DNA of 64,000 bases from Nannobrachium achirus (Eukaryota > Chordata > Actinopteri > Myctophiformes > Myctophidae). The notes beneath the pieces are model-generated. The model was not told where the DNA came from and searched no databases. It was given only the letters and a program-made list of their open reading frames with translations. This document shows positions 13,201 to 28,200 of the stretch, in pieces. The stretch spans positions 32,176,933 to 32,240,932 of the forward strand of contig OY997658.1 of the NCBI GenBank assembly GCA_963921795.1. The letters run 5' to 3'. Position numbers and translations under genes: made by a program. The stretch's first letter is position 1, and each line of letters begins with the position of its first letter.

Positions 13201-16200
13201 CGGGTTTAAGCGTTTCACAAACTGCTCAAAATGATATAGCGCCCCCCTTTGGCCAATTGGGGTAAGATTGGTTTTAGTGATATTTGGACTAACACTCTAC
13301 ATCTTTGCCAAATGCCATGAACATGTTACTTTGCATGTATGATTTAGAGGCAGAAGAATAATTTGCATAAAACTGCAATATTCATTGAATTTATTTAAAA
13401 AAGCATGTTTCAATTTTAAAGAAATCCGATCTGACAGATCTTTAGATATCGGTCCAAAGTTCACGTAAAAAAAGTTTTGTGCACGTGGAGCGAAAATTCC
13501 AGAATAAAAGCGGGTTTACGCGTTTTACAAACTGCTCAAAATGGCGGAAAATCAAAGGGCGGAGCTTACTTAACAACGACACAGATGTCTTCCGCTCGAG
13601 TCAAAGCACGCGTGTAACAAGTTGCATGTCTTCAAACGAAACGAGTCATGACTTATGCCCGTTTGAAGTTTGAATTTTCAAACGCTTCGTATAGCGCCCC
13701 CCTTTGGCCGATTGGAATAAAATTGGTTTCAGTGATACTTTGACTAACCCTCCACATCTTTGCCAAATGCCATGAACGTGTAACTTTGCATGTATGATTT
13801 AGAGGCCGAAGAATAATTTGCATAAAACCGCAATATTGATTGAATTATTAAAAAAATATATTTCACTTTAAAAGAAATCCGCCGAGACTAGTTTGACCGT
13901 ATTGGTCCAAAGTTCATGGGAAAAAAGTTTCATGAGCGTATCGCAAAGATCCCAGGAGGAGATAGATTTTTACTGTTTTTCATATAATTCCAAATTCTGG
14001 GGAATCTAAAGGTCAGAGGTCAAAAGTCAGAGCGTAAAAGTTGTTCGGCATGAGGAGACGCATACGTGTATACAGGTTTCATGGCTGTACGTATAACAGA
14101 GCATGAGCTATACCTGTTCAAAGTTCGCACTTTCGAAGGCTTCCTACAGCGCCACCATTTGGCCGATTGCTGTAAAAAGTAATAGCACACGTCGCCACAG
14201 TAAGCTGAACACATTGATGTTTTTATTTTCATTTTCTCACTAAGTATGTAGGAGTAGAAAGGAACCGAAGTTTTGAGGAGAACTTGATATGACGGTTAGA
14301 TATTGTCACTAGAAAAATATTGTTCCTTCGAAACAATTGTGGGCTCGCTTCAAGCCAGAAAACAATGGCTATAAAAGCACAAAACGTCAAGATCGCAGGC
14401 AGTGCTCTCTTTGACGTTACTGACGTCAAAGATTGGTCCATTTTGTTCCAAAAATGTGTTGTGCAAAAGTTGACCCGCTGGTGGCGCTATAACAGGCCAA
14501 TGTGAGAAGGTTGGTATCTGTTCCTTGACCTATTGGGAATGTGCTTGCAAGATTTCACGCACATCCCAGGCTGTGTTCATGATTTGAGGTGTTTTTGGCT
14601 TTGGACACTTTATCGCTGCTTGCAGCTATATTTATTATTATTATTTTATAATTTTTTTGTGTGCACTTCATAGGCATGTTAGATAAAGGTCCTTAGATTG
14701 CGTGTAGAATGTTTCATGCAAATTGCAAAAAAAATCCTAGAATAAAAACGGGTTTAAGCGTTTTACAAACTGCTCAAAATTATATAGCGCCCCCCTTTGG
14801 CCATTTGGGGTAAGATTGGTTTCAGTGATATTTGAACTAACCCTCTACACTATTTTGTCATGAAAATGTGACTTTGCTTGTATGTTTTAGAGGCAGAAGA
14901 ATAATTTGCATAAAAATGCAATATTGTTTGAATTATTTAAAAAAGCATGTTTCAATGTTAAAGAAATCCGATCTGACAGATCTTTAGATATCGGTCCAAA
15001 GTTCACGTAAAAAAAGTTTTGTGCACGTGACGCGAAAATTCCAGAATAAAAGCGGGTTTACGCGTTTTACAAACTGCTCAAAGTGGCGGAAAATCGAAGG
15101 GCGGAGCTTACTTAACAACGACACAGATGTCTTCCGCTTGAGTCAAAGCACGCGTGTAACAAGTTGCATGTCTTCAAACGAAACGAGTCATGACTTATGC
15201 CCGTTTGAAGTTTGAATTTTCAGACGCTTCGTATAGCGCCCCCCTTTGGCCGATTGGAATAAAATTGGTTTCAGTGATACCTTGACTAACCCTCTACATC
15301 TTTGCCAAATGCCATGAACGTGTAACTTTGCATGTATGATTTAGAGGCCGAAGAATAATTTGCATAAAACTGCAATATTTATTGAATTATTAAAAAATTA
15401 TATTTCACTTTAAAAGAAATCCGCCGAGATTAGTTTGACCGTATTGGTCCAAAGTTCATGTGAAAAAAGTTTTGTGCGCGTATCGAAAAAAACCCAGGAG
15501 GAGATAGATTTTTACTGTTTTTCATATAATTCCGAATTGTGGGAGATCTAAAGGTCAGAGGTCAAAAGTCAGAGGCTAAAAGTTGTTCGGCATGAGGAGA
15601 CGCATACGTGTATACAGGTTTCATGCCTATACCTCAAACACAGCATGAGCTATACCTGTTCAAAGTTCGCACTTTCGAAGGCTTCCTACAGCGCCACCAT
15701 TTGGCCGATTGCTGTAAAAAGTAATAGCACACTTCGCCACAGTAAGCTGAACACATTGATGTTTTTATTTTCATTTTCTCACTAAGTATGTAGGAGTAGA
15801 AAGGAACCGAAGTTCCCGTCTACTATATGACTGCCTGATAGATAAATAAATAATGACAATATCTAAAGTGTGCTCGCCTTATAGGCGAGCCCACAACTAG
15901 AAAAATATTGTTCCTTCGAAACAATTGTGGGCTCGCTTCAAGCCGGAAAACAATGGCTATAAAAGCACAAAATGTCAAGATCGCAGGCAGTGCTCTCTTT
16001 GACGTTACTGACGTCAAAGATCGGTCCATTTTGTTCCAAAAATGTGTTGTGCAAAAGTTGACCCGCTGGTGGCGCTATAACAGGCCAATGTGAGAAGGTT
16101 GGTATCTGTTCCTTGACCTATTGGGAATGTGCTTGCAAGATTTCACGCACATCCCAGGCTGTGTTCATGATTTGAGGTGTTTTTGGCTTTGGACACTTTA

Positions 16201-19200
16201 TCGCTGCTTGCAGCTATATTTATTATTATTATTTTATAATTTTTTTGTGTGCACTTCATAGGCATGTTAGATAAAGGTCCTTAGATTGCGTGTAGAATGT
16301 TTCATGCAAATTGCAAAAAAAATCCTAGAATAAAAACGGGTTTAAGCGTTTTACAAACTGCTCAAAATTATATAGCGCCCCCCTTTGGCCATTTGGGGTA
16401 AGATTGGTTTCAGTGATATTTGAACTAACCCTCTACACTATTTTGTCATGAAAATGTGACTTTGCTTGTATGTTTTAGAGGCAGAAGAATAATTTGCATA
16501 AAAATGCAATATTGTTTGAATTATTTAAAAAAGCATGTTTCAATGTTAAAGAAATCCGATCTGACAGATCTTTAGATATCGGTCCAAAGTTCACGTAAAA
16601 AAAGTTTTGTGCACGTGACGCGAAAATTCCAGAATAAAAGCGGGTTTACGCGTTTTACAAACTGCTCAAAGTGGCGGAAAATCGAAGGGCGGAGCTTACT
16701 TAACAACGACACAGATGTCTTCCGCTTGAGTCAAAGCACGCGTGTAACAAGTTGCATGTCTTCAAACGAAACGAGTCATGACTTATGCCCGTTTGAAGTT
16801 TGAATTTTCAGACGCTTCGTATAGCGCCCCCCTTTGGCCGATTGGAATAAAATTGGTTTCAGTGATACCTTGACTAACCCTCTACATCTTTGCCAAATGC
16901 CATGAACGTGTAACTTTGCATGTATGATTTAGAGGCCGAAGAATAATTTGCATAAAACTGCAATATTTATTGAATTATTAAAAAATTATATTTCACTTTA
17001 AAAGAAATCCGCCGAGATTAGTTTGACCGTATTGGTCCAAAGTTCATGTGAAAAAAGTTTTGTGCGCGTATCGAAAAAAACCCAGGAGGAGATAGATTTT
17101 TACTGTTTTTCATATAATTCCGAATTGTGGGAGATCTAAAGGTCAGAGGTCAAAAGTCAGAGGCTAAAAGTTGTTCGGCATGAGGAGACGCATACGTGTA
17201 TACAGGTTTCATGCCTGTACCTCAAACACAGCATGAGCTATACCTGTTCAAAGTTCGCACTTTCGAAGGCTTCCTACAGCGCCACCATTTGGCCGATTGC
17301 TGTAAAAAGTAATAGCACACTTCGCCACTGTAAACTGAACACATTGATGTTTTTATTTTCATTTTCTCACTAAGTATGTAGGAGTAGAAAGGAACCGAAG
17401 TTTTTTGATACTTGATATGCCTGCCTGATAGATAAATAAATAAATAAATAATGACAATATCTAAAGTGTGCTCGCCTTATAGGCGAGCCCACAACTAGAA
17501 AAATATTGTTCCTTCGAAACAATTGTGGGCTCGCTTCAAGCCAGAAAACAATGGCTATAAAAGTACAAAATGTCAAGATCGCAGGCAGTGCTCTCTTTGA
17601 CGTTACTGACGTCAAAGATTGGTCCATTTTGTTCCAAAAATGTGTTGTGCAAAAGTTGACCCGCTGGTGGCGCTACAACAGGCCAATGTAAGAAGGGTGG
17701 TATCTGTTCCTTGACCTATTGGGAATGTGCTTGTAAGATTTCATGCACATTGCAGGCTGTGTTCATGATTTGAGGTGTTTTTGGCTTTGGCCACTTTATC
17801 GCTGCTTGCAGCTATATTCATTATTATTATTTTTTTGTGTGTGTGTGCACTTCATAGGCATATTATATAAAGGTCCTTAGATTGTGTGTAGAATGTTTCA
17901 TGCAAATTGCAAAAAGAAATCCTAACGGGTTTAAGCGTTTCACAAACTGCTCAAAATGATATAGCGCCCCCCTTTGGCCAATTGGGGTAAGATTGGTTTT
18001 AGTGATATTTGGACTAACACTCTACATCTTTGCCAAATGCCATGAACATGTTACTTTGCATGTATGATTTAGAGGCAGAAGAATAATTTGCATAAAACTG
18101 CAATATTCATTGAATTTATTTAAAAAAGCATGTTTCAATTTTAAAGAAATCCGATCCGACAGATCTTTAGATATCGGTCGAAAGTTCACGTAAAAAAAGT
18201 TTTGTGCACGTGGAGCGAAAATTCCAGAATAAAAGCGGGTTTACGCGTTTTACAAACTGCTCAAAATGGCGGAAAATTGAAGGGCGGAGCTTACTTAACA
18301 ACGACACAGATGTCTTCCGCTTGAGTCAAAGCACGCGTGTAACAAGTTGCATGTCTTCAAACGAAACGAGTCATGACTTATGCCCGTTTGAAGTTTGAAT
18401 TTTCAAACGCTTCGTATAGCGCCCCCCTTTGGCCGATTGGAATAAAATTGGTTTCAGTGATACTTTGACTAACCCTCCACATCTTTGCCAAATGCCATGA
18501 ACGTGTAACTTTGCATGTATGATTTAGAGGCCGAAGAATAATTTGCATAAAACCGCAATATTGATTGAATTATTAAAAAAATATATTTCACTTTAAAAGA
18601 AATCCGCCGAGACTAGTTTGACCGTATTGGTCCAAAGTTCATGTGAAAAAAGTTTTGTGCGCGTAACGCAAAAATCCCAGGAGGAGATAGATTTTTACTG
18701 TTTTTTATATAATTCAAAATTCTGGGGGATATAAAGGTCAGAGGTCAAAAGTCAGAGCGTAAAAGTTGTTCGGCATGAGGAGACGCATACGTGTATACAG
18801 GTTTCATGACTGTACGTATAACAGAGCATGAGCTCCATCTGTTCAAAGTTCGCACTTTCGAAGGCTTCCTACAGCGCCACCATTTGGCCGATTGCTGTAA
18901 AAAATAATAGCACACTTCGCCACTGTAAGCTGAACACATTGATGTTTTTATTTTCATTTTCTGTCTAAGTATGTAGGAGTAGAAAGGAACCGAAGTTTTG
19001 AGGAGAACTTGATATGACGGTTAGATATTGTCACTAGAAAAATATTGTTCCTTCGAAACAATTGTGGGCTCGCTTCAAGCCGGAAAACAATGGCTATAAA
19101 AGCACAAAATGTCAAGATCGCAGGCAGTGCTCTCTTTGACGTTACTGACGTCAAAGATTGGTCCATTTTGTTCCAAAAATGTGTTGTGCAAAAGTTGACC

Positions 19201-22200
19201 CGCTGGTGGCGCTATAACAGGCCAATGTGAGAAGGTTGGTATCTGTTCCTTGACCTATTGGGAATGTGCTTGCAAGATTTCACGCACATCCCAGGCTGTG
19301 TTCATGATTTGAGGTGTTTTTGGCTTTGGACACTTTATCGCTGCTTGCAGCTATATTTATTATTATTATTTTATAATTTTTTGTGTGCACTTCATAGGCA
19401 TGTTAGATAAAGGTCCTTAGATTGCGTGTAGAATGTTTCATGCAAATTGCAAAAAAAATCCTAGAATAAAAACGGGTTTAAGCGTTTTACAAACTGCTCA
19501 AAATTATATAGCGCCCCCCTTTGGCCATTTGGGGTAAGATTGGTTTCAGTGATATTTGAACTAACCCTCTACACTATTTTGTCATGAAAATGTGACTTTG
19601 CTTGTATGTTTTAGAGGCAGAAGAATAATTTGCATAAAAATGCAATATTGTTTGAATTATTTAAAAAAGCATGTTTCAATGTTAAAGAAATCCGATCTGA
19701 CAGATCTTTAGATATCGGTCCAAAGTTCACGTAAAAAAAGTTTTGTGCACGTGACGCGAAAATTCCAGAATAAAAGCGGGTTTACGCGTTTTACAAACTG
19801 CTCAAAGTGGCGGAAAATCGAAGGGCGGAGCTTACTTAACAACGACACAGATGTCTTCCGCTTGAGTCAAAGCACGCGTGTAACAAGTTGCATGTCTTCA
19901 AACGAAACGAGTCATGACTTATGCCCGTTTGAAGTTTGAATTTTCAGACGCTTCGTATAGCGCCCCCCTTTGGCCGATTGGAATAAAATTGGTTTCAGTG
20001 ATACCTTGACTAACCCTCTACATCTTTGCCAAATGCCATGAACGTGTAACTTTGCATGTATGATTTAGAGGCCGAAGAATAATTTGCATAAAACTGCAAT
20101 ATTTATTGAATTATTAAAAAATTATATTTCACTTTAAAAGAAATCCGCCGAGATTAGTTTGACCGTATTGGTCCAAAGTTCATGTGAAAAAAGTTTTGTG
20201 CGCGTATCGAAAAAAACCCAGGAGGAGATAGATTTTTACTGTTTTTCATATAATTCCGAATTGTGGGAGATCTAAAGGTCAGAGGTCAAAAGTCAGAGGC
20301 TAAAAGTTGTTCGGCATGAGGAGACGCATACGTGTATACAGGTTTCATGCCTGTACCTCAAACACAGCATGAGCTATACCTGTTCAAAGTTCGCACTTTC
20401 GAAGGCTTCCTACAGCGCCACCATTTGGCCGATTGCTGTAAAAAGTAATAGCACACTTCGCCACTGTAAACTGAACACATTGATGTTTTTATTTTCATTT
20501 TCTCACTAAGTATGTAGGAGTAGAAAGGAACCGAAGTTTTTTGATACTTGATATGCCTGCCTGATAGATAAATAAATAAATAAATAATGACAATATCTAA
20601 AGTGTGCTCGCCTTATAGGCGAGCCCACAACTAGAAAAATATTGTTCCTTCGAAACAATTGTGGGCTCGCTTCAAGCCAGAAAACAATGGCTATAAAAGT
20701 ACAAAATGTCAAGATCGCAGGCAGTGCTCTCTTTGACGTTACTGACGTCAAAGATTGGTCCATTTTGTTCCAAAAATGTGTTGTGCAAAAGTTGACCCGC
20801 TGGTGGCGCTACAACAGGCCAATGTAAGAAGGGTGGTATCTGTTCCTTGACCTATTGGGAATGTGCTTGTAAGATTTCATGCACATTGCAGGCTGTGTTC
20901 ATGATTTGAGGTGTTTTTGGCTTTGGCCACTTTATCGCTGCTTGCAGCTATATTCATTATTATTATTTTTTTGTGTGTGTGTGCACTTCATAGGCATATT
21001 ATATAAAGGTCCTTAGATTGTGTGTAGAATGTTTCATGCAAATTGCAAAAAGAAATCCTAACGGGTTTAAGCGTTTCACAAACTGCTCAAAATGATATAG
21101 CGCCCCCCTTTGGCCAATTGGGGTAAGATTGGTTTTAGTGATATTTGGACTAACACTCTACATCTTTGCCAAATGCCATGAACATGTTACTTTGCATGTA
21201 TGATTTAGAGGCAGAAGAATAATTTGCATAAAACTGCAATATTCATTGAATTTATTTAAAAAAGCATGTTTCAATTTTAAAGAAATCCGATCCGACAGAT
21301 CTTTAGATATCGGTCGAAAGTTCACGTAAAAAAAGTTTTGTGCACGTGGAGCGAAAATTCCAGAATAAAAGCGGGTTTACGCGTTTTACAAACTGCTCAA
21401 AATGGCGGAAAATTGAAGGGCGGAGCTTACTTAACAACGACACAGATGTCTTCCGCTTGAGTCAAAGCACGCGTGTAACAAGTTGCATGTCTTCAAACGA
21501 AACGAGTCATGACTTATGCCCGTTTGAAGTTTGAATTTTCAAACGCTTCGTATAGCGCCCCCCTTTGGCCGATTGGAATAAAATTGGTTTCAGTGATACT
21601 TTGACTAACCCTCCACATCTTTGCCAAATGCCATGAACGTGTAACTTTGCATGTATGATTTAGAGGCCGAAGAATAATTTGCATAAAACCGCAATATTGA
21701 TTGAATTATTAAAAAAATATATTTCACTTTAAAAGAAATCCGCCGAGACTAGTTTGACCGTATTGGTCCAAAGTTCATGTGAAAAAAGTTTTGTGCGCGT
21801 AACGCAAAAATCCCAGGAGGAGATAGATTTTTACTGTTTTTTATATAATTCAAAATTCTGGGGGATATAAAGGTCAGAGGTCAAAAGTCAGAGCGTAAAA
21901 GTTGTTCGGCATGAGGAGACGCATACGTGTATACAGGTTTCATGACTGTACGTATAACAGAGCATGAGCTCCATCTGTTCAAAGTTCGCACTTTCGAAGG
22001 CTTCCTACAGCGCCACCATTTGGCCGATTGCTGTAAAAAATAATAGCACACTTCGCCACTGTAAGCTGAACACATTGATGTTTTTATTTTCATTTTCTGT
22101 CTAAGTATGTAGGAGTAGAAAGGAACCGAAGTTTTGAGGAGAACTTGATATGACGGTTAGATATTGTCACTAGAAAAATATTGTTCCTTCGAAACAATTG

Positions 22201-25200
22201 TGGGCTCGCTTCAAGCCAGAAAACAATGTCTATAAAAGTACAAAATGTCAAGATCGCAGGCAGTGCTCTCTTTGACGTTACTGACTTCAAAGATTGGTCT
22301 ATTTTGTTCCAAAAATGTGTTGTGCAAAAGTTGACCCGCTGGTGGCGCTATAACAGGCCAATGTAAGTGTTCATGATTTGAGGTGTTTTTGGCTTTGGCC
22401 ACTTTATCGCTGCTTGCAGCTATATTTATTATTATTATTTTTGTGTGTGTGTGCACTTCATAGGCATATTAGATAATGGTCCTTAGATTTGTAGAATGTT
22501 TCATGCAAATTGCAAAAAAAGTCCTAGAATAAAAACAGGTTTAAGCGTTTCACAAACTGCTCAAAATGATATAGCGCCCCCCTTTGGCCAATTGGGGTAA
22601 GATTGGTTTTAGTGATATTTGGAATAACACTCTACATCTTTGCCAAATGCCATGAATATGTTACTTTGCATGTATGATTTAGAGGCAGAAGAATAATTTG
22701 CATAAAACTGCAATATTCATTGAATTTATTAAAAAAGCATGTTTAAATTTTTAAAAAATCCGATCTGACAGATCTTTAGATATTGGTCTAAAGTTCACGT
22801 AAAAAACGTTTTGTGCACGTGACGCGAACATTCCAGAATAAAAGTGGGTTTAAGTGTTTTACAGACTGCTCAAAATGGCGGAAAATCTAAGGGCGGAGCT
22901 TACTTAACAAAGACACAGATGTCTTCCGCTCGAGTCAAAGCACGCGTGTAAGCAAGTTGCATGTCTTCAAACGAAACGAGGCATGACTTATGCCCGTTTG
23001 AAGTTTGAATTTTCAAACGCTTCGTATAGCGCCCCCCTTTGGCCGATTGGAATAAAATTGGTTTCAGTGATACTTTGACTAACCCTCTACATCTTTGCCA
23101 AATGCCATGAACGTGTAACTTTGCATGTATGATTTAGAGGCCGAAGAATAATTTGCATAAAACCGCAATATTGATTAAATAATTAAAAAAATATATTTCA
23201 CTTTAAAAGAAATCCGACCAGACTAGTTTGACCGTATTGGTCCAAAGTTCATGTGAAAAAGGTTTTGTGCGCGTAACGCAAAAATCCCAGGAGGAGATAG
23301 ATTTTTACTGTTTTTTATATAATTCAAAATTCTGGGGGATCTAAAGGTCAGAGGTCAAAAGTCAGAGCGTAAAAGTTGTTCGGCATGAGGAGACGCATAC
23401 GTGTATACAGGTTTCATGACTGTACGTATAACAGAGCATGAGCTCTATCTGTTCAAAGTTCGCACTTTCGAAGGCTTCCTACAGCGCCACCATTTGGCCG
23501 ATTGCTGTAAAAAATAATAGCACACTTCGCCACTGTAAGCTGAACACATTGATGTTTTTATTTTCATTTTCTGTCTAAGTATGTAGGAGTAGAAAGGAAC
23601 CGAAGTTTTGAGGAGAACTTGATATGACGGTTAGATATTGTCACTAGAAAAATATTGTTCCTTCGAAACAATTGTGGGCTCGCTTCAAGGCAGAAAGCAA
23701 TGGCTATAAAAGCACAAAATGTCAAGATCGCAGGCAGTGCTCTCTTTGACGTTACTGACGTCAAAGATTGGTCCATTTTGTTCCAAAAATGTGTTGTGCA
23801 AAAGTTGACCCGCTGGTGGCGCTATAACAGGCCAATGTGAGAAGGTTGGTATCTGTTCCTTGACCTATTGGGAATGTGCTTGCAAGATTTCACGCACATC
23901 CCAGGCTGTGTTCATGATTTGAGGTGTTTTTGGCTTTGGACACTTTATCGCTGCTTGCAGCTATATTTATTATTATTATTTTATATTTTTTTTGTGTGCA
24001 CTTCATAGGCATGTTAGATAAAGGTCCTTAGATTGCGTGTAGAATGTTTCATGCAAATTGCAAAAAAAAATCCTAGAATAAAAACGGGTTTAAGCGTTTT
24101 ACAAACTGCTCAAAATTATATAGCGCCCTCCTTTGGCCATTTGGGGTAAGATTGGTTTCAGTGATATTTGAACTAACCCTCTACACTATTTTGTCATGAA
24201 AATGTGACTTTGCATGTATGTTTTAGAGGCAGAAGAATAATTTGCATAAAAATGCAATATTGTTTGAATTATTTAAAAAAGCATGTTTCAATGTTAAAGA
24301 AATCCGATCTGACAGATCTTTAGATATCGGTCCAAAGTTCACGTAAAAAAAGTTTTGTGCACGTGACGCGAAACTTCCAGAATAAAAGCGGGTTTACGCG
24401 TTTTACAAACTGCTCAAAATGGCGGAGAATCTTAGGGCGGAGCTTACTTAACAACGACACAGATGTCTTCCGCTTGAGTCAAAGCACGCGTGTAACAAGT
24501 TGCATGTCTTCAAACGAAACGAGTCATGACTTATGCCCGTTTGAAGTTTGAATTTTCAAACGCTTCGTATAGCGCCCCCCTTTGGCCGATTGGAATAAAA
24601 TTGGTTTCAGTGATACTTTGACTAACCCTCCACATCTTTGCCAAATGCCATGAACGTGTAACTTTGCATGTATGATTTAGAGGCCGAAGAATAATTTGCA
24701 TAAAACCGCAATATTGATTGAATTATTAAAAAAATATATTTCACTTTAAAAGAAATCCGCCGAGACTAGTTTGACCGTATTGGTCCAAAGTTCATGTGAA
24801 AAAAGTTTTGTGCGCGTAATGCAAAAATCCGAGGAGGAGATAGATTTTTACTGTTTTTCATATAATTCAAAATTCTGGGGGATATAAAGGTCAGAGGTCA
24901 AAAGTCAGAGCGTAAAAGTTGTTCGGCATGAGGAGACGCATACGTGTATACAGGTTTCATGACTGTACGTATAACAGAGCATGAGCTCCATCTGTTCAAA
25001 GTTCGCACTTTCGAAGGCTTCCTACAGCGCCACCATTTGGCCGATTGCTGTAAAAAATAATAGCACACTTCGCCACTGTAAGCTGAACACATTGATGTTT
25101 TTATTTTCATTTTCTGTCTAAGTATGTAGGAGTAGAAAGGAACCGAAGTTTTGAGGAGAACTTGATATGACGGTTAGATATTGTCACTAGAAAAATATTG

Positions 25201-28200
25201 TTCCTTCGAAACAATAGTGGGCTCGCTTCAAGCCAGAAAACAATGGCTATAAAAGTACAAAATGTCAAGATCGCAGGCAGTGCTCTCTTTGACGTTACTG
25301 ACGTCAAAGATTGGTCCATTTTGTTCCAAAAATGTGTTGTGCAAAAGTTGACGCTATAACAGGCCAATGTAAGAAGGGTGGTATCTGTTCCTTGACCTAT
25401 TGGGAATGTGCTTGCAAGATTTCAAGCACATTGTAGGCTGTGTTCATGATTTGAGGTGTTTTTGGCTTTGGCCACTTTATCGCTGCTTGCAGCTATATTC
25501 ATTATTATTATTATTTTTGTGTGTGTGCACTTCATAGGCATATTAGATAAAGGTCCTTAGATTGTGTGTAGAATGTTTCATGCAAATTGCAAAAAAAAAT
25601 CCTAACGGGTTTAAGCGTTTCACAAACTGCTCAAAATGATATAGCGCCCCCCTTTGGCCAATTGGGGTAAGATTGGTTTTAGTGATATTTGGACTAACAC
25701 TCTACATCTTTGCCAAATGCCATGAACATGTTACTTTGCATGTATGATTTAGAGGCAGAAGAATAATTTGCATAAAACTGCAATATTCATTGAATTTATT
25801 TAAAAAAGCATGTTTCGATTTTAAAGAAATCCGATCTGACAGATCTTTAGATATCGGTCCAAAGTTCACGTAAAAAAAGTTTTGTGCACGTGGAGCGAAA
25901 ATTCCAGAATAAAGGCGGGTTTACGCGTTTTACAAACTGCTCAAAATGGCGGAAAATTGAAGGGCGGAGCTTACTTAACAACGACACAGATGTCTTCCGC
26001 TTGAGTCAAAGCACGCGTGTAACAAGTTGCATGTCTTCAAACGAAACGAGTCATGACTTATGCCCGTTTGAAGTTTGGATTTTCAAACGCTTCGTATAGC
26101 GCCCCCCTTTGGCCGATTGGAATAAAATTGGTTTCAGTGATACTTTGACTAACCCTCCACATCTTTGCCAAATGCCATGAACGTGTAACTTTGCATGTAT
26201 GATTTAGAGGCCGAAGAATAATTTGCATAAAACCGCAATATTGATTGAATGATTAAAAAATTATATTTCACTTTAAAAGAAATCCGCCGAGATTAGTTTG
26301 ACCGTATTGGTCCAAAGTTCATGTGAAAAAAGTTTTGTGCACTTGACGCGAAAATCCCAGGAGGAGATAGATTTTTACTGTTTTTCATATAATTACGAAT
26401 TGTGGGAGACCTAAAGGTCAGAGGTCAAAAGTTAGAGGGTAAAAGTTGTTCGGCATGAGGAGACGCATAAGTGTATACAGGTTTCATGGCTGTATGTATA
26501 ACACAGCATGAGCTATACCTGTTCAAAGATCGCACTTTCGAAGGCTTCCTACAGCGCCACCATTTGGCCGATTGCTGTATAAAGTAATAGCACACGTCGC
26601 CACTGTAAACTGAACACATTTATGTTTTTATTTTCATTTTCTCATTAAGTATGTAGGAGTAGAAAGGTGCCAAAGTATTGAGGAGAACTTGATATAGTAT
26701 ATAAATAAATAAATAAATAAATAATGACAATATCTAAAGTGTGCTCGCCTTTAGGCGAGCCCACAACTAGAAAAATATTGTTCCTTCGAAACAATTGTGG
26801 GCTCGCTTCAAGCCAGAAAACAATGGCTATAAAAGCACAAAATGTCAAGATCGCAGGCAGTGCTCTCTTTGACGTTACTGACGTCAAAGATTGGTCCATT
26901 TTGTTCCAAAAATGTGTTGTGCAAAAGTTGACCCGCTGGTGGCGCTATAACAGGCCAATGTGAGAAGGTTGGTATCTGTTCCTTGACCTATTGGGAATGT
27001 GCTTGCAAGATTTCACGCACATCCCAGGCTGTGTTCATGATTTGAGGTGTTTTTGGCTTTGGACACTTTATCGCTGCTTGCAGCTATATTTATTATTATT
27101 ATTTTATAATTTTTTTGTGTGCACTTCATAGGCATGTTAGATAAAGGTCCTTAGATTGCGTGTAGAATGTTTCATGCAAATTGCGAAAAAAATCCTAGAA
27201 TAAAAACGGGTTTAAGCGTTTTACAAACTGCTCAAAATTATATAGCGCCCCCCTTTGGCCATTTGGGGTAAGATTGGTTTCAGTGATATTTGAACTAACC
27301 CTCTACACTATTTTGTCATGAAAATGTGACTTTGCATGTATGTTTTAGAGGCAGAAGAATAATTTGCATAAAAATGCAATATTGTTTGAATTATTTAAAA
27401 AAGCATGTTTCAATGTTAAAGAAATCCGATCTGACAGATCTTTAGATATCGGTCCAAAGTTCACGTAAAAAATGTTTTGTGCACGTGACGCGAAAATTCC
27501 AGAATAAAAGCGGGTTTACGCGTTTTACAAACTGCTCAAAGTGGCGGAAAATCGAAGGGCGGAGCTTACTTAACAACGACACAGATGTCTTCCGCTTGAG
27601 TCAAAGCACGCGTGTAACAAGTTGCATGTCTTCAAACGAAACGAGTCATGACTTATGCCCGTTTGAAGTTTGAATTTTCAGACGCTTCGTATAGCGCCCC
27701 CCTTTGGCCGATTGGAATAAAATTGGTTTCAGTGATACTTTGACTAACCCTCCACATCTTTGCCAAATGCCATGAACGTGTAACTTTGCATGTATGATTT
27801 AGAGGCCGAAGAATAATTTGCATAAAACCGCAATATTGATTGAATTATTAAAAAATGATATTTCACTTTAAAAGAAATCCACCGAGATAAATCTGACCGT
27901 ATTGGTCCAAAGTTCATGTGAAAAAAGTTTTGTGCGTGTAACAAAAAAAACCCAGGAGGAGATAGATTTTTACTGTTTTTCATATAATTCCGAATTGTGG
28001 GAGATCTAAAGGTCAAAGGTCAAAAGTCAGAGCGTAAAAGTTGTTCGGCATGAGGAGACGCATACGTGTATACAGGTTTCATGGCTTTACCTCAAACACA
28101 GCATGAGCTATACCTGTTCAAAGTTCGCACTTTCGAAGGCTTCCTACAGCGCCACCATTTGGCCGATTGCTGTAAAAAGTAATAGCACACGTCGCCACAG

